From positions 851,001 to 915,000 of the forward strand of contig CP031585.1 in assembly GCA_003217735.2 (NCBI GenBank): a stretch of DNA of 64,000 bases. The letters are read 5' to 3'. The notes beneath the pieces are model-generated. The model saw only the letters and a list, made by a program, of their open reading frames with translations. It was not told where the DNA came from and ran no database searches. Origin of the DNA: Marinibacterium anthonyi. GTDB lineage: Bacteria > Pseudomonadota > Alphaproteobacteria > Rhodobacterales > Rhodobacteraceae. Each line of letters starts with the position of its first letter. Position 1 is the stretch's first letter. This document shows, one piece after another, positions 46,601 to 54,565 of this stretch. The position numbers were made by a program, and so were the translations under genes.

Positions 46601-47191
46601 ATGATGCATGCCGCGCCCGCCCTGGACGGAAGTTCCGCCGCGAGCCCCGCGCTGATCGCCGCCGTCACCGCCATGGCCGAAGGCCGGGCGGTGCTGGTCC
46701 TGACCGGGACGGGCGGCGTGCTGACCATGGCCGGCCGGGCCGTGACACCCGGCTGGATCAACTTCATGGCCACCGAGGCCCGTGGCCTGGTGGGCATCGC
46801 CCTGACCCCGCGCCGGGCCGCCGAATTGGGCCTGACGCTGCAGCCGCGCAAGGGCCGCCCCGACGCGCCGCTGTACACGCAGTCGATCGAGGGCCGGCAG
46901 GGCATTTCCACCGGGATTTCCGCCGCCGACCGGGCGCGCACGATCCTGGCCGCCGAAACCGGCACATCCGACGACATCGTGACCCCGGGCCACATCTTTC
47001 CCCAGATCGCCGACGAGGACGACGTGGCCGCCGTGGCGCTGCAGCTGTTGCGGCTGGCCGATGCGGGCAAGGTTGCCGTGTTGTGCACGATGCTTGACGC
47101 CGAAGGCGCCGATGCCGATCGTGAAGCCGCGCAGGCACTGGCCGAGGCCCACGGGCTGGCCGTGCTGGACGCGGGTGAACTGACCGCCTGA
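46601..47191 (+). CDS. RibB-fold protein lacking the DHBP synthase active-site loops
   Basis: The 196-residue protein aligns with 3,4-dihydroxy-2-butanone-4-phosphate synthase: ARGLVGIALTPRRAAELGL, GISTGISAADRARTI and DIVTPGHIFPQ, ending EAHGLAVLDAGEL. The catalytic acidic loop of RibB (DDEDRENEGD in E. coli) is replaced by a shorter TGTGG. The RGGHTEA segment is deleted and the VLCEL glutamate is VLCTM. The THR/Ser-Ala-Asp-Arg substrate loop and one active-site His (PGHIFP) remain. Normal riboflavin synthesis is therefore unlikely; a different reaction or a flavin-sensing role is possible. GGAGGT precedes the ATG. Confidence 0.75.
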   Translation: MMHAAPALDGSSAASPALIAAVTAMAEGRAVLVLTGTGGVLTMAGRAVTPGWINFMATEARGLVGIALTPRRAAELGLTLQPRKGRPDAPLYTQSIEGRQGISTGISAADRARTILAAETGTSDDIVTPGHIFPQIADEDDVAAVALQLLRLADAGKVAVLCTMLDAEGADADREAAQALAEAHGLAVLDAGELTA

Positions 47192-47201
47192 GGAGGCGAA
47201 A

Positions 47202-48197
47202 ATGACCAAGCCCAAGGTGGCACTGATCGGCGGCGGCGGGACCATCTCGTCGCTGGGCGAGGACGGATTCGACGTGCAGGATTATGGCCGGCACGGCAGG
47301 ATGCTGGACGGCAAGGGGATGCTGGAAAAGTTCCCCCGCCTGCTGGACCTGGCCGACGTGGTGGCGGTGGACTTTCCGCCGGTGCCCAGCACCAGGGTCG
47401 GTTTCCCCGAGTGGAAGCAGATGGCCGAGATCATCCGCGCGCTGGCCGAAGACCCCGACATGGCGGGCGTCATCATCCTGCACGGCACCGCGACGATGGA
47501 GGAAACCGCCTATGCGCTGAGCCTCGGGCTGACGACGGATCTGCCGGTGGCGATCACCGGCGCCCAGCGGCCCGCCAGCGCGATTTCCACCGATGCCGAG
47601 GCCAACATGGTCGCCGCCATCCGCACCGTGCTGCACCCTGACGCCCGGGGCCTGGGCGTGATGCTGGTCCTGAACGAGGAAATCCAGGCCGCGCGGGAGG
47701 TCACCAAGACCTCGGTCTGGCGGCTGCAGACCTTCCGCAGCCCGGATTTCGGCGTGCTGGGTCATGCGGATGCCCACGGGGTCGAGATTTATCGCCGTCC
47801 GGTGCGCAGGCACACGGTCGACACCGAATTCGACCTGGCGGCGATGGACGCCTGGCCGCGCGTCGACATTTCCTATTGCTACGCGGGTGTGGACGGCACG
47901 GCGGTGCGGGCCTTCGTGCAGGCCGGCGCCGCGGGCATCGTTTCGGCCGGTTTCGCGCCGGGCATGACGGCGCCCGAGGAACACGCGGCCCTGGCCGAGG
48001 CGGTGAAGGCCGGTGTCGTGGTGATGCAATCGACGCGCGCCGGGTCGGGGCGGGTGAACCTGCTGTCGGGCCTGCGTTCGGCGGGGATCCTTCCGGCGGA
48101 CAACCTCAACCCGCAGAAGGCGCGCATCCTGCTGGGCTATGCCCTGTCGGTGACCGACGACCCCGCCGAGATCGCCCGCATCTTTGCGACCTATTAA
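47202..48197 (+). CDS. Asparaginase-family amidohydrolase
   Basis: The 331-residue protein begins MTKPKVALIGGGGTISSLGE, the first asparaginase signature with its catalytic Thr. The second signature is HGTATMEETAYAL and ITGAQRPASAISTDAEANM is conserved; the Lys of the triad is in REVTKTSVW. In classical L-asparaginases the second motif reads HGTDTMEET; the Asp that holds the substrate alpha-amino group is Ala here, so asparagine is probably not the substrate. No signal peptide is present. GAGGAGGCGAAA precedes the ATG, 10 bp after the RibB-like stop. It is the last gene before the tRNA. Confidence 0.87.
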   Translation: MTKPKVALIGGGGTISSLGEDGFDVQDYGRHGRMLDGKGMLEKFPRLLDLADVVAVDFPPVPSTRVGFPEWKQMAEIIRALAEDPDMAGVIILHGTATMEETAYALSLGLTTDLPVAITGAQRPASAISTDAEANMVAAIRTVLHPDARGLGVMLVLNEEIQAAREVTKTSVWRLQTFRSPDFGVLGHADAHGVEIYRRPVRRHTVDTEFDLAAMDAWPRVDISYCYAGVDGTAVRAFVQAGAAGIVSAGFAPGMTAPEEHAALAEAVKAGVVVMQSTRAGSGRVNLLSGLRSAGILPADNLNPQKARILLGYALSVTDDPAEIARIFATY

Positions 48198-48277
48198 GGC
48201 GGCAGGCTGCGCAAAAGCGCATCTTGCGGTGTCGTTTGGGCTTGTCACCTTCGAGACGAGACAATAGACACGCCGAC

Positions 48278-48367
48278 GGAGACGTGGCCGAGTGGTCGAA
48301 GGCGCTCCCCTGCTAAGGGAGTAGACGGGAAACCGTCTCGTGGGTTCGAATCCCATCGTCTCCGCCA
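48278..48367 (+). tRNA. tRNA-Ser (anticodon GCT), reads AGC and AGU
   Basis: A 7-bp acceptor stem GGAGACG / CGTCTCC is followed by G and encoded CCA. The anticodon loop CTGCTAA on a CTCCC/GGGAG stem gives anticodon GCT. A long variable arm and the T-loop GGTTCGAATCC are class II features expected for serine. Its 3' end is the left boundary of a genomic island. Confidence 0.97.
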
Positions 48368-48511
48368 CTTGCCCTGAAGAAACTGTTCTCCCGATCCGGC
48401 TGTGGCCTGATTTTCTCGTTGTTTTGGGGGGTTATGCGGGAGGGGCTGTTAACCGGCCTGCGCCCCGAAGGGCGCGCATCCGTTCTCTCCAGGCCGATAT
48501 TCTCCGGACCT
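48361..48511. repeat. Left 151-bp direct repeat (attL-type boundary)
   Basis: Starting with the tRNA 3' bases TCCGCCACTTGCC, this segment matches 54415-54565 over the same length. Shared blocks include TTCTCCCGATCCGGCTG, CGTTGTTTT, GGGTTATGC and GGCCGATATTCTCCGGACCT. The rest is diverged. Confidence 0.75.
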
Positions 48512-48645
48512 GTTAACCGCGTCCGTTCCGGTTAAGAGCCCATGCTATTGAAATCAGAAGATTTAAATCGGATGCGCCCTACGCGCGGTTTGCAGTTCCG
48601 TTTGCCAAGCTGCTGGAACCCGGATCGAACGATCAGCGAACGGCC

Positions 48646-49713
48646 CTATGCCGCTTGCGCGAAGCCACCATTCACGGCCTGTTGCCACACGTGGGCGTAG
48701 ACGCTCCCGGCAAGTGCTTTCTTTTCATCGGGCGTGAACGGGGGTGACGGTAGACTTGCGAATACTTCGTCCAAGATAAAGACCTCGACGTCTGCCTTGG
48801 TCTGTTCCTTCTCCCAGAAGCGATCGAGTTCGGCCAAGCGCGTCTTTATGGAGGCCAGGAGGTCGCGGCTCGCCTGCTTCACCCGCTCACGAGACGTCTT
48901 GTCCAGGTTATCCTTGAGCAGCAGGTCGAAGAGCGCGAGTTCATCCTCGCCAAGCCCCTCCTTCGTTGCGCGCTTCTGTTCCTCGTCCAGACTGTTCACC
49001 AGCTCGACAAGTCGACGGAAGGTCTCCTCGATGGTGGTGCGGTCTTTCTCCCGATTGTAGTCAGCGATGATCGCCTCGTACTTCACCTGATAGTCCATCC
49101 TTGCGGGATTGCGCGCCAGCATCTCGGCGAGTTTCTGTTCGACGATGTCTCGGATGTCCTGAAGCGCGGTCGCTTTGCGTCTGACCTTCTTTGCAAATTC
49201 ATCGCGCAGCTTCTCAAGATCGATCTGAGTGAGGTCGAAGGTCAGTCCTTCGGCTTGGTCGTCTCCTGGCGCCTGCGTCCGGATGGCCTCGTTGACGATC
49301 CGGTGTAACTCCTTCAACAGCTCTGTCACGTCAGCCGTGTCGCGCCGCTCGGTCAGCTTCTTGTAGATTGCTTCGATGTTGTCGTGTCGTTCGGCGTATG
49401 CCCGGGCGCTAGGCTCCATCAGCAGCGCCTTGAAGCGGATGAACACCTGCCGTGCGAGAATCTCGAAGCGCCGCTTGGCCTCGTCCGTCGAATAGACTGC
49501 TTCCACGGCATCCTTCAGGCCCTTGATCCGTACAAAGCCCTTCGAACCAAGCAGAACGCCTGGGTCGAAGCCAAGGCCGCGCAGATGCGCCTCGGTCGCC
49601 TCGATGGCTTCGAGCAGGGCCTGCACCCTCTCCTCGATGGGGGCGATGATCTCTTCTCCGCCTGTGCCATCATCACCAAGCGCGTACTGAGCCAGCGCGG
49701 CTCGCAGGCTGGC
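48646..49713 (-). pseudogene. hsdR: Type I restriction endonuclease HsdR, C-terminal fragment
   Basis: The reading frame ends at 48646 and is cut at its 5' side by the IS at 49714. About 355 residues remain, containing the helical C-terminal region of HsdR (DUF3387 type): YSTDEAKRRFEILARQVFIR, KVRRKATALQDIRDIVEQKL, GEDELALFDLLLKDNLDKTS and SVYAHVWQQAVN. The nuclease and helicase domains are absent, and their sequence does not resume on the other side of the IS. The gene is dead; hsdM and hsdS are not in the window. Confidence 0.85.
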
Positions 49714-49780
49714 TGACCTGCCCCCCGCGAAATCCCTCACCGTAATGTAGAGTCTGCGCCAACTTTGAAGGAGCAGACAC

Positions 49781-50044
49781 ATGCGAAAGAGCCGTTTCAC
49801 CGAGGCGCAGATAATCGGGATGATCAAGGAGCAGGAGGCCGGCATGCCGACAGCGGAAGTGTGCCGCAGGCACGGGCTGAGCACAGCGACCTTCTACAAG
49901 CTCAAGGCCAAGTATGGCGGGATGGAAGTGTCTGAGGCCGCCAGGCTGAAGGCGCTGGAAGACGAGAACGCCAAGCTCAAGCGCCTGCTGGCAGACACCA
50001 TGCTGGACAACGTCGTGTTGAAAGACCTGCTGGGAAAGAGCTGA
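49781..50044 (+). CDS. IS3-family transposase OrfA
   Basis: The 87-residue protein begins [20 protein letters not shown] and has the helix-turn-helix [21 protein letters not shown] leucine-rich coiled coil follows ([20 protein letters not shown]), typical of IS407-type OrfA, which binds the IS ends. GAAGGAG lies 10 bp upstream of the ATG. Translation can pass to OrfB by -1 frameshifting near its end. Confidence 0.93.
   Translation: MRKSRFTEAQIIGMIKEQEAGMPTAEVCRRHGLSTATFYKLKAKYGGMEVSEAARLKALEDENAKLKRLLADTMLDNVVLKDLLGKS
50032..50038 (+). promoter_or_regulatory. Probable -1 programmed frameshift site GGGAAAG
   Basis: The heptamer reads G GGA AAG in the orfA frame, the X XXY YYZ slippery form, two codons before the orfA stop. 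OrfB is in the -1 frame relative to orfA, and that frame is open across the junction. A slip would yield the fused OrfAB transposase. Confidence 0.6.
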
Positions 50045-50049
50045 CGACA

Positions 50050-50940
50050 TTGAACAAGCGGCGAGACGCAGCGCTCCGGGTGATGCGGGATCATGACATC
50101 TCGCAGCGCCGGGCCTGCAGGCTTGTTGGTGTCGACCCCAAGACTGTTCGGCGTGAACGCCCGCCGGACAGTGCCGAGATCCGCGAGGAGATGCAGGAGA
50201 TCGCCGGAAAGCGGCGCAGGTCCGGCTACCGCCGGATCGGCGTCCTGTTGGAGCGCAAGGGCATGATCATGAACCACAAGAAACTTTACCGGCTCTACCG
50301 GGAAGAGGGTCTGTCAGTGAAGCGACGGCGCGGCCGGAAGCGCGCGCGCGGAACAAGGACGCCGATGCCTTCAGCTGCATGCGTCAACGCGCGTTGGTCC
50401 TTGGACTTCGTGTCTGACAGCTTCGGCGCCTCGCGGAAGTTCCGGATTCTGGCGGTGATCGACGACTGCACCCGGGAATCCCTGTGCCTTGTCGCAGACA
50501 CGAGCCTCTCCGGCGCACGGGTTGCTCGGGAACTGAGCGCCCTGATCAGGGTCTACGGCACGCCCGGCTGCATTGTCAGCGACAATGGCACCGAGTTCAC
50601 CAGTCGTGCCATCTTGAAATGGGCCGACGAGAACGCGGTGCCTTGGCATTACATCGATCCGGGCAAACCCCAGCAGAATGCGTTCATCGAAAGCTTCAAT
50701 GGCAGCCTCAGGGACGAACTGCTGAACGAGGAGATCTTCGACAGCTTGGACCATGCGCGGCGAAAGCTGGCTCTGTGGCGCTACGACTACAACACGGTCA
50801 GGCCGCACTCGTCCCTGGGCAACCAGACACCGCAGCAAGCGCGCCGGACGCTTGAGCAATTTGAGGGCAACGCGCCCGGCGCGCTTGCGCAAAATGGCCA
50901 AGCCGAATACCCAAACCCAACCTGCAGACTCTCGTTATGA
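50050..50940 (+). CDS. IS3-family transposase OrfB
   Basis: The 296-residue protein has an N-terminal HTH_21 region ([20 protein letters not shown]) and an rve integrase core with the DDE triad: [20 protein letters not shown] and [14 protein letters not shown]. It ends in the [20 protein letters not shown] signature. The TTG start given is nominal; it is more likely made as an OrfAB fusion. The gene appears intact. Confidence 0.95.
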   Translation: MNKRRDAALRVMRDHDISQRRACRLVGVDPKTVRRERPPDSAEIREEMQEIAGKRRRSGYRRIGVLLERKGMIMNHKKLYRLYREEGLSVKRRRGRKRARGTRTPMPSAACVNARWSLDFVSDSFGASRKFRILAVIDDCTRESLCLVADTSLSGARVARELSALIRVYGTPGCIVSDNGTEFTSRAILKWADENAVPWHYIDPGKPQQNAFIESFNGSLRDELLNEEIFDSLDHARRKLALWRYDYNTVRPHSSLGNQTPQQARRTLEQFEGNAPGALAQNGQAEYPNPTCRLSL

Positions 50941-50994
50941 ATGAGGGACCGGCGGGGGGCAGGTCAGACGGTCGGCACGTTGGTGAAAGGGCCG

Positions 50995-51561
50995 ATGACA
51001 ACGCGACAGATTGCGCGTTCGTTCCTCGATGAGCTCAGCGCAGGTTCTGACCTCCCAAAATCAGCAGTAAGTTGGGTGCCCGAGACCGGGCTTGCCGGAA
51101 ACCCGGTAACACTCTTGCGAGACATCCAGACTGAACTGCAAAGACGACCACGTGATCCTACGCAACTTGTTGCGGCTCTTATTCACGGCTTGGCATTCAG
51201 CTTAGCCGAGGCACCGAGAGAGGCGCATCAGTTTGAAAGCTCAGACAGGCTCCCGTTGGCGCGCGCTCGAAAAGACGCCGATTCCTGGAAACATCTGGCT
51301 CCAGGGGAATTTCTTATTCGGGTGATCGAGAACTGGATCATGGCTCAACATGCCTATTGGTCGGTCGGGAGGGGCCTTGCCGATGCAAGAACCCGTGGGA
51401 AGCAGATCATGCGTCTGCGCATCGTTATGGATGAAGGCGGTTGGACATTGACCCCCGACACGACAACGATGGGAAATCCGCCCCAGCCCACACCCGATCG
51501 GCTTGAAACGGCGGTCAGTCTCCTGACCGAGTGCCGTCGGTTTGAGGAGATCGATCCCTGA
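50995..51561 (+). CDS. Island-borne protein of unknown function
   Basis: The 188-residue protein begins MTTRQIARSFLDELSAGSDL; it has no signal peptide or membrane segment. It contains LVAALIHGLAFSLAEAPREA, GEFLIRVIENWIMAQHAYWS and a C-terminal MRLRIVMDEGGWTLTPDTTT. I do not recognise the family. The gene starts only 29 bp after the IS end, so it may be the 3' part of a longer gene cut by the IS. Its GC content is lower than in the core genes. Confidence 0.55.
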   Translation: MTTRQIARSFLDELSAGSDLPKSAVSWVPETGLAGNPVTLLRDIQTELQRRPRDPTQLVAALIHGLAFSLAEAPREAHQFESSDRLPLARARKDADSWKHLAPGEFLIRVIENWIMAQHAYWSVGRGLADARTRGKQIMRLRIVMDEGGWTLTPDTTTMGNPPQPTPDRLETAVSLLTECRRFEEIDP

Positions 51562-51828
51562 CGAAGTTCCGTGGTAAGCGACGCGGATTTACTATGTTTT
51601 GCATTGGGCCAAGTGGGCGTGCCGAAGTGGCCCCGTCTCCGACACGCCCCGAATGGAACGCGGCCGCCTGCGCGACCGCGCGGCCGGCGAAAACTCAAGC
51701 CAGCCTGGTGGGCTCCGAGCGGGTTCGCCGCCATCCCCACCGCCGCGCTCGATCCGGCCCACAGTCCGGCGTCTCCCGCGGTCCCCGCGCTTATCGGGTC
51801 CGGGTCCCCATCGTTAGCCGACGGACCG

Positions 51829-53049
51829 CTACTCGGCCTCGGCGGCCTCGGTAGGCGTGATCTCGGTGATCGTCTGGAACTCGCCGAGGAACTCGGGATG
51901 GTTCTGCGCCAGGTAGCGCACGACCCGGGCGTTCCCGAGCAGCTTGCCGACATAGCCCTTGATCACGGTCAGATGCAGGTGGTCCTGACCGTAGGTGTCC
52001 TGGATCGAGGCAATGCCCTCCTGCAGGCGTGCCAGTTCCTGTTCCATGCGCGCCATCGCCTCGGGCGTTATCCCCTTGACCTTCTTCGGCTTGGAGGATT
52101 CGACCAATTGGGCCTGCGGCGTTCCCGCGAGGATCGCGTTCACGTACGCACCCTCGGCCCGGATCCACATCTCCCGCGGGTTCACAACGCGGCGTTGCTT
52201 CAGCTTGAACGATACCTTCGCGAAAACATTATTTCCGATGTATTTTTCGTTGGTCAGCACCTGATGGACGGTCGCGCGGGTCCACGGCCGGTCGAGATCG
52301 GTGCGGTGACCTTCGGCGTTCAGCACCTCCGCAATCGCGCGCTCGGGGCGCCCCTCGTTCACGAACATCTCGTACATGCGCTGGACGACTTGCTGTTCCT
52401 CCTCGGGGCCGGGGACCAGGATGACGCGGTCGGTCTGAAGGCTCTTCTGCTCGCCGCGGGACAGTTCGCCCTTGGGGTTGCCGTGCTCGTCGATCAGCAC
52501 CCGCCGCAGCCCGTATCCGGCGGCGCCGCCCTGGCGAAAACCGAGCTCCACGAGGCGGCACTGCCCGGCGAAGACCTTCACCGACAGCTCGCGGCTGTAT
52601 TCGCCGGCCATCACCCGCTTGACTGTCTTCAGGAGGTTCGACCCGATGCTGCCGTCATTCTCGAACTGCTCTCCGCAGTAATGCACCCGGATCCCTGCGC
52701 GAGAGCAGACATGCTCGTGATAGGCACCCTCGTCGGCATCCTGAAACCGACCCCAGCGGCTGACGTCATAGACGAGGATTGCCTTGAAATCGGCCTGGCC
52801 GGATTGAACTTCGCCCATCAGGTTCTGTAGTGCCTCGCGACCATCGAGGCGGAGGCCGGAGCGTCCAGAGTCCTCGAACACGCGCAGGATCTGCAGGCCG
52901 CGAGCGGCGGCATAGCTGCGGATGACGTCCAGCTGGTTCTCGGTCGAATACTTCTGGTGATCGGTCGACATCCGGACGTATGCGACGGCGGGCACGTCGG
53001 GCTCTGATTGGCTGGCGCCAGTCTCCCTGCTTGCCTCACGCCCTCGCAT
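51829..53049 (-). CDS. Large serine recombinase
   Basis: The 406-residue protein has the resolvase catalytic domain, AYVRMSTDHQKYSTENQLDV with the nucleophilic Ser, FEDSGRSGLRLDGREAL and VYDVSRWGRFQDADE. The recombinase domain follows (GGAAGYGLRRVLIDEHGNPK, RATVHQVLTNEKYIGNNVFA), then a helical C-terminus. The zinc-ribbon region of phage-type serine integrases is not evident, so it may be a shortened or transposon-type enzyme. It is the only site-specific recombinase in the island and the best candidate for its mobility. Confidence 0.9.
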   Translation of the reverse strand: MRGREASRETGASQSEPDVPAVAYVRMSTDHQKYSTENQLDVIRSYAAARGLQILRVFEDSGRSGLRLDGREALQNLMGEVQSGQADFKAILVYDVSRWGRFQDADEGAYHEHVCSRAGIRVHYCGEQFENDGSIGSNLLKTVKRVMAGEYSRELSVKVFAGQCRLVELGFRQGGAAGYGLRRVLIDEHGNPKGELSRGEQKSLQTDRVILVPGPEEEQQVVQRMYEMFVNEGRPERAIAEVLNAEGHRTDLDRPWTRATVHQVLTNEKYIGNNVFAKVSFKLKQRRVVNPREMWIRAEGAYVNAILAGTPQAQLVESSKPKKVKGITPEAMARMEQELARLQEGIASIQDTYGQDHLHLTVIKGYVGKLLGNARVVRYLAQNHPEFLGEFQTITEITPTEAAEAE

Positions 53050-53370
53050 CTGCCCGGCTCCGGTTCACGTCGCAGCAATCCGGTCGGGACGGTCCGGACC
53101 GTTGCGCATGGTGCCGCGATCATTCGAACATGCGAGCGCCGGAAAGTCGTTTCCGGAAAAGGGCAATTCCTTTCCGTGCTCGCCGCATTGGCGGATACCC
53201 TGCAGCGCGCGGCCGTCCACGCGCTCGATAATCTGCGGTCCCGTTTCGCAGTTCATCTCGGCCACCTTCAAGTGAATGGTCCGTTCCAACAGGCGGCTAA
53301 ACAGAACCGCCGCGGGAACAGATGGATTCTGCCGTTTTCATGGCTCTCCAAAGATTTAGCGGAGAGAAAC
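53050..53370. other. 321-bp gap between recombinase and DNA-binding gene
   Basis: This holds the divergent promoters of the recombinase and the downstream small gene. No gene is supported. Around 53290-53370 a GGAGAGAAAC ribosome-binding site leads into the next ATG. Confidence 0.3.
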
Positions 53371-53664
53371 ATGAAGATGCGCGTGAAGATGGGCACAGTT
53401 GTGCACCTCGATGAGATCCCTAGCGACTATCGCGCCGCCATGGCCATGGCATTGCATGCGGAACTCGGATCGAGCCACCGGGCGATCAAGTCCGCCATGC
53501 GATGGACCGGCGCCAGCGAGCGGACCGTGAAATACTGGTTCGCGGGCGAACGGGGGCCGAGCGGCGATCACCTCGTGTCGCTCGCGCGTCATTCCGATGC
53601 CGTGCTGATCGCGCTGCTCGCGCTGGCAGACCGGTTGATTGTGGATGAGGCCGAGGACCAGTAG
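53371..53664 (+). CDS. Predicted DNA-binding (helix-turn-helix) protein
   Basis: The 97-residue protein begins MKMRVKMGTVVHLDEIPSDY. A helix-turn-helix is suggested by SSHRAIKSAMRWTGASERTV followed by KYWFAGERGPSGDHL, similar to small phage- or island-type regulators. A hydrophobic helix (DAVLIALLALADRLI) follows. GGAGAG lies 5 bp before the ATG. It probably regulates the island; function otherwise unknown. Confidence 0.65.
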   Translation: MKMRVKMGTVVHLDEIPSDYRAAMAMALHAELGSSHRAIKSAMRWTGASERTVKYWFAGERGPSGDHLVSLARHSDAVLIALLALADRLIVDEAEDQ

Positions 53665-53756
53665 CGCCGATATCGAGTCGTGCCGCCCGGCCTCGCTACC
53701 CTTGTATCGTGTTCGATTTTGGTTATCTTGAATACACACCGAGCAGGGAGAGCGCC

Positions 53757-54011
53757 ATGCCTCGCACCACCACCATGACCGTCCGCGTGAGCGGCGCCCT
53801 CAGCGAGTTCGTTGCAACCAACGTCGGCGAGGACGGTGCCTACGAGAACGTGAGCGAGTATATCCGCGACCTGATCCGTCGCGACAAGGAGCGTGCGGAG
53901 CGCGAGGCATTCGACCGATTGAAGGCTGAACTGAACCGCGCCTTCGCCGCGCCCGAAGACAGCTACAAGCCGCTGACCGCTGCTGAGGTGATCGCCCGGA
54001 ACCGGACCTGA
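53757..54011 (+). CDS. ParD-type antitoxin (ribbon-helix-helix)
   Basis: The 84-residue protein begins MPRTTTMTVRVSGALSEFVA. This is a ribbon-helix-helix strand followed by AYENVSEYIRDLIRRDKERA, the ParD/CopG signature, with a disordered toxin-binding tail. It should neutralise the adjacent ParE and repress the pair by binding its own promoter. The toxin gene begins 4 bp after its stop. GCAGGGAGAG precedes the ATG. Confidence 0.88.
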   Translation: MPRTTTMTVRVSGALSEFVATNVGEDGAYENVSEYIRDLIRRDKERAEREAFDRLKAELNRAFAAPEDSYKPLTAAEVIARNRT

Positions 54012-54015
54012 GCCC

Positions 54016-54324
54016 ATGGCGATCCGGGTCCAGGAGGCGGCCTCACTGCGCCTCGACGAGATCTACCGATACACCCGCGACCGCTGGGGCGAGGCGCAAG
54101 CCGAGATCTACATCACCGGTCTGTTCGCCGCCTTCGAGCAGATCGAGGCACGCGGCGTCATGTCGAGGCTCGTGCCGGCCGAGTTCGGCGTGGAAGGATA
54201 TTTCTTCCGCTACGAGCGGCATTTCGTGTACTGGCGACGGCTCTCAAATGGCGACATCGGTATCGTCACGATCCTTCACGAGCGGATGCATCAGATGGAT
54301 CGCTTCAAGGAGGATTTTGGGTAA
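54016..54324 (+). CDS. RelE/ParE-family toxin
   Basis: The 102-residue protein begins MAIRVQEAASLRLDEIYRYT and contains RDRWGEAQAEIYITGLFAAF, GYFFRYERHFVYWRRL and IVTILHERMHQMDRFKEDF. These are the landmarks of ParE-type toxins, which poison gyrase, though some RelE-like members cleave mRNA. It is coupled to the upstream antitoxin. Such pairs stabilise islands against loss. It lies 90 bp from the right boundary repeat. Confidence 0.88.
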   Translation: MAIRVQEAASLRLDEIYRYTRDRWGEAQAEIYITGLFAAFEQIEARGVMSRLVPAEFGVEGYFFRYERHFVYWRRLSNGDIGIVTILHERMHQMDRFKEDFG

Positions 54325-54414
54325 GTCTCTGTCCAGACGTAACTTTTCTGGATAATGCCAGTGCTGTTGCCGGTGGGTCAGACTTGGAGAACGTTGGATC
54401 TCGGTCCTGTTCCC

Positions 54415-54565
54415 TCCGCCACTTGCCTCTGCGAAAGCGTTCTCCCGATCCGGCTGGGGCCGGATTTTTCCGTTGTTTTCGTGGGTTATGCCGGAGCGGC
54501 TGTGAACCGGCTCCGGTGTCAGGTGGCTAGGAAGCGGTCTCTCAGGGCCGATATTCTCCGGACCT
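54415..54565. repeat. Right 151-bp direct repeat (attR-type boundary)
   Basis: This starts with CTCCGCCACTTGCC, the same bases as the tRNA 3' end, and follows the left copy (48361-48511) to GGCCGATATTCTCCGGACCT. No tRNA body precedes it, as expected for the distal end of an island. Confidence 0.75.

Larger units (their letters stand above)
49714..50966 (+). mobile_element. IS3-family insertion sequence (IS407-like)
   Basis: The 1253-bp element has terminal inverted repeats beginning TGACCTGCCCCCCG at both ends (49714-49738 and the complement at 50942-50966, with TCCCTC at the inner side). It contains overlapping-frame orfA and orfB. The bases flanking the ends (GGC and GAC) do not give a clean target duplication. 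It truncates hsdR. Confidence 0.92.
48361..54414. mobile_element. Genomic island inserted at tRNA-Ser(GCT)
   Basis: The segment between the two 151-bp repeats contains an IS3-family element, a truncated restriction gene, a large serine recombinase, a toxin-antitoxin pair and genes of unknown function. It begins at the tRNA 3' end, the standard integration target. No tyrosine integrase is visible, so the element is probably decayed or was mobilised in trans. It now separates two N-heterocycle catabolism blocks. Confidence 0.7.

Noticed and set aside
49711..50969. A target-site duplication around the IS3 element
   Set aside because: The flanking bases are GGC on the left and GAC on the right, so no convincing duplication is visible.
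54380..54425. A second tRNA at the right boundary repeat
   Set aside because: Only the 3' bases CTCCGCCA are present; no acceptor partner, anticodon arm or T-loop precedes them.
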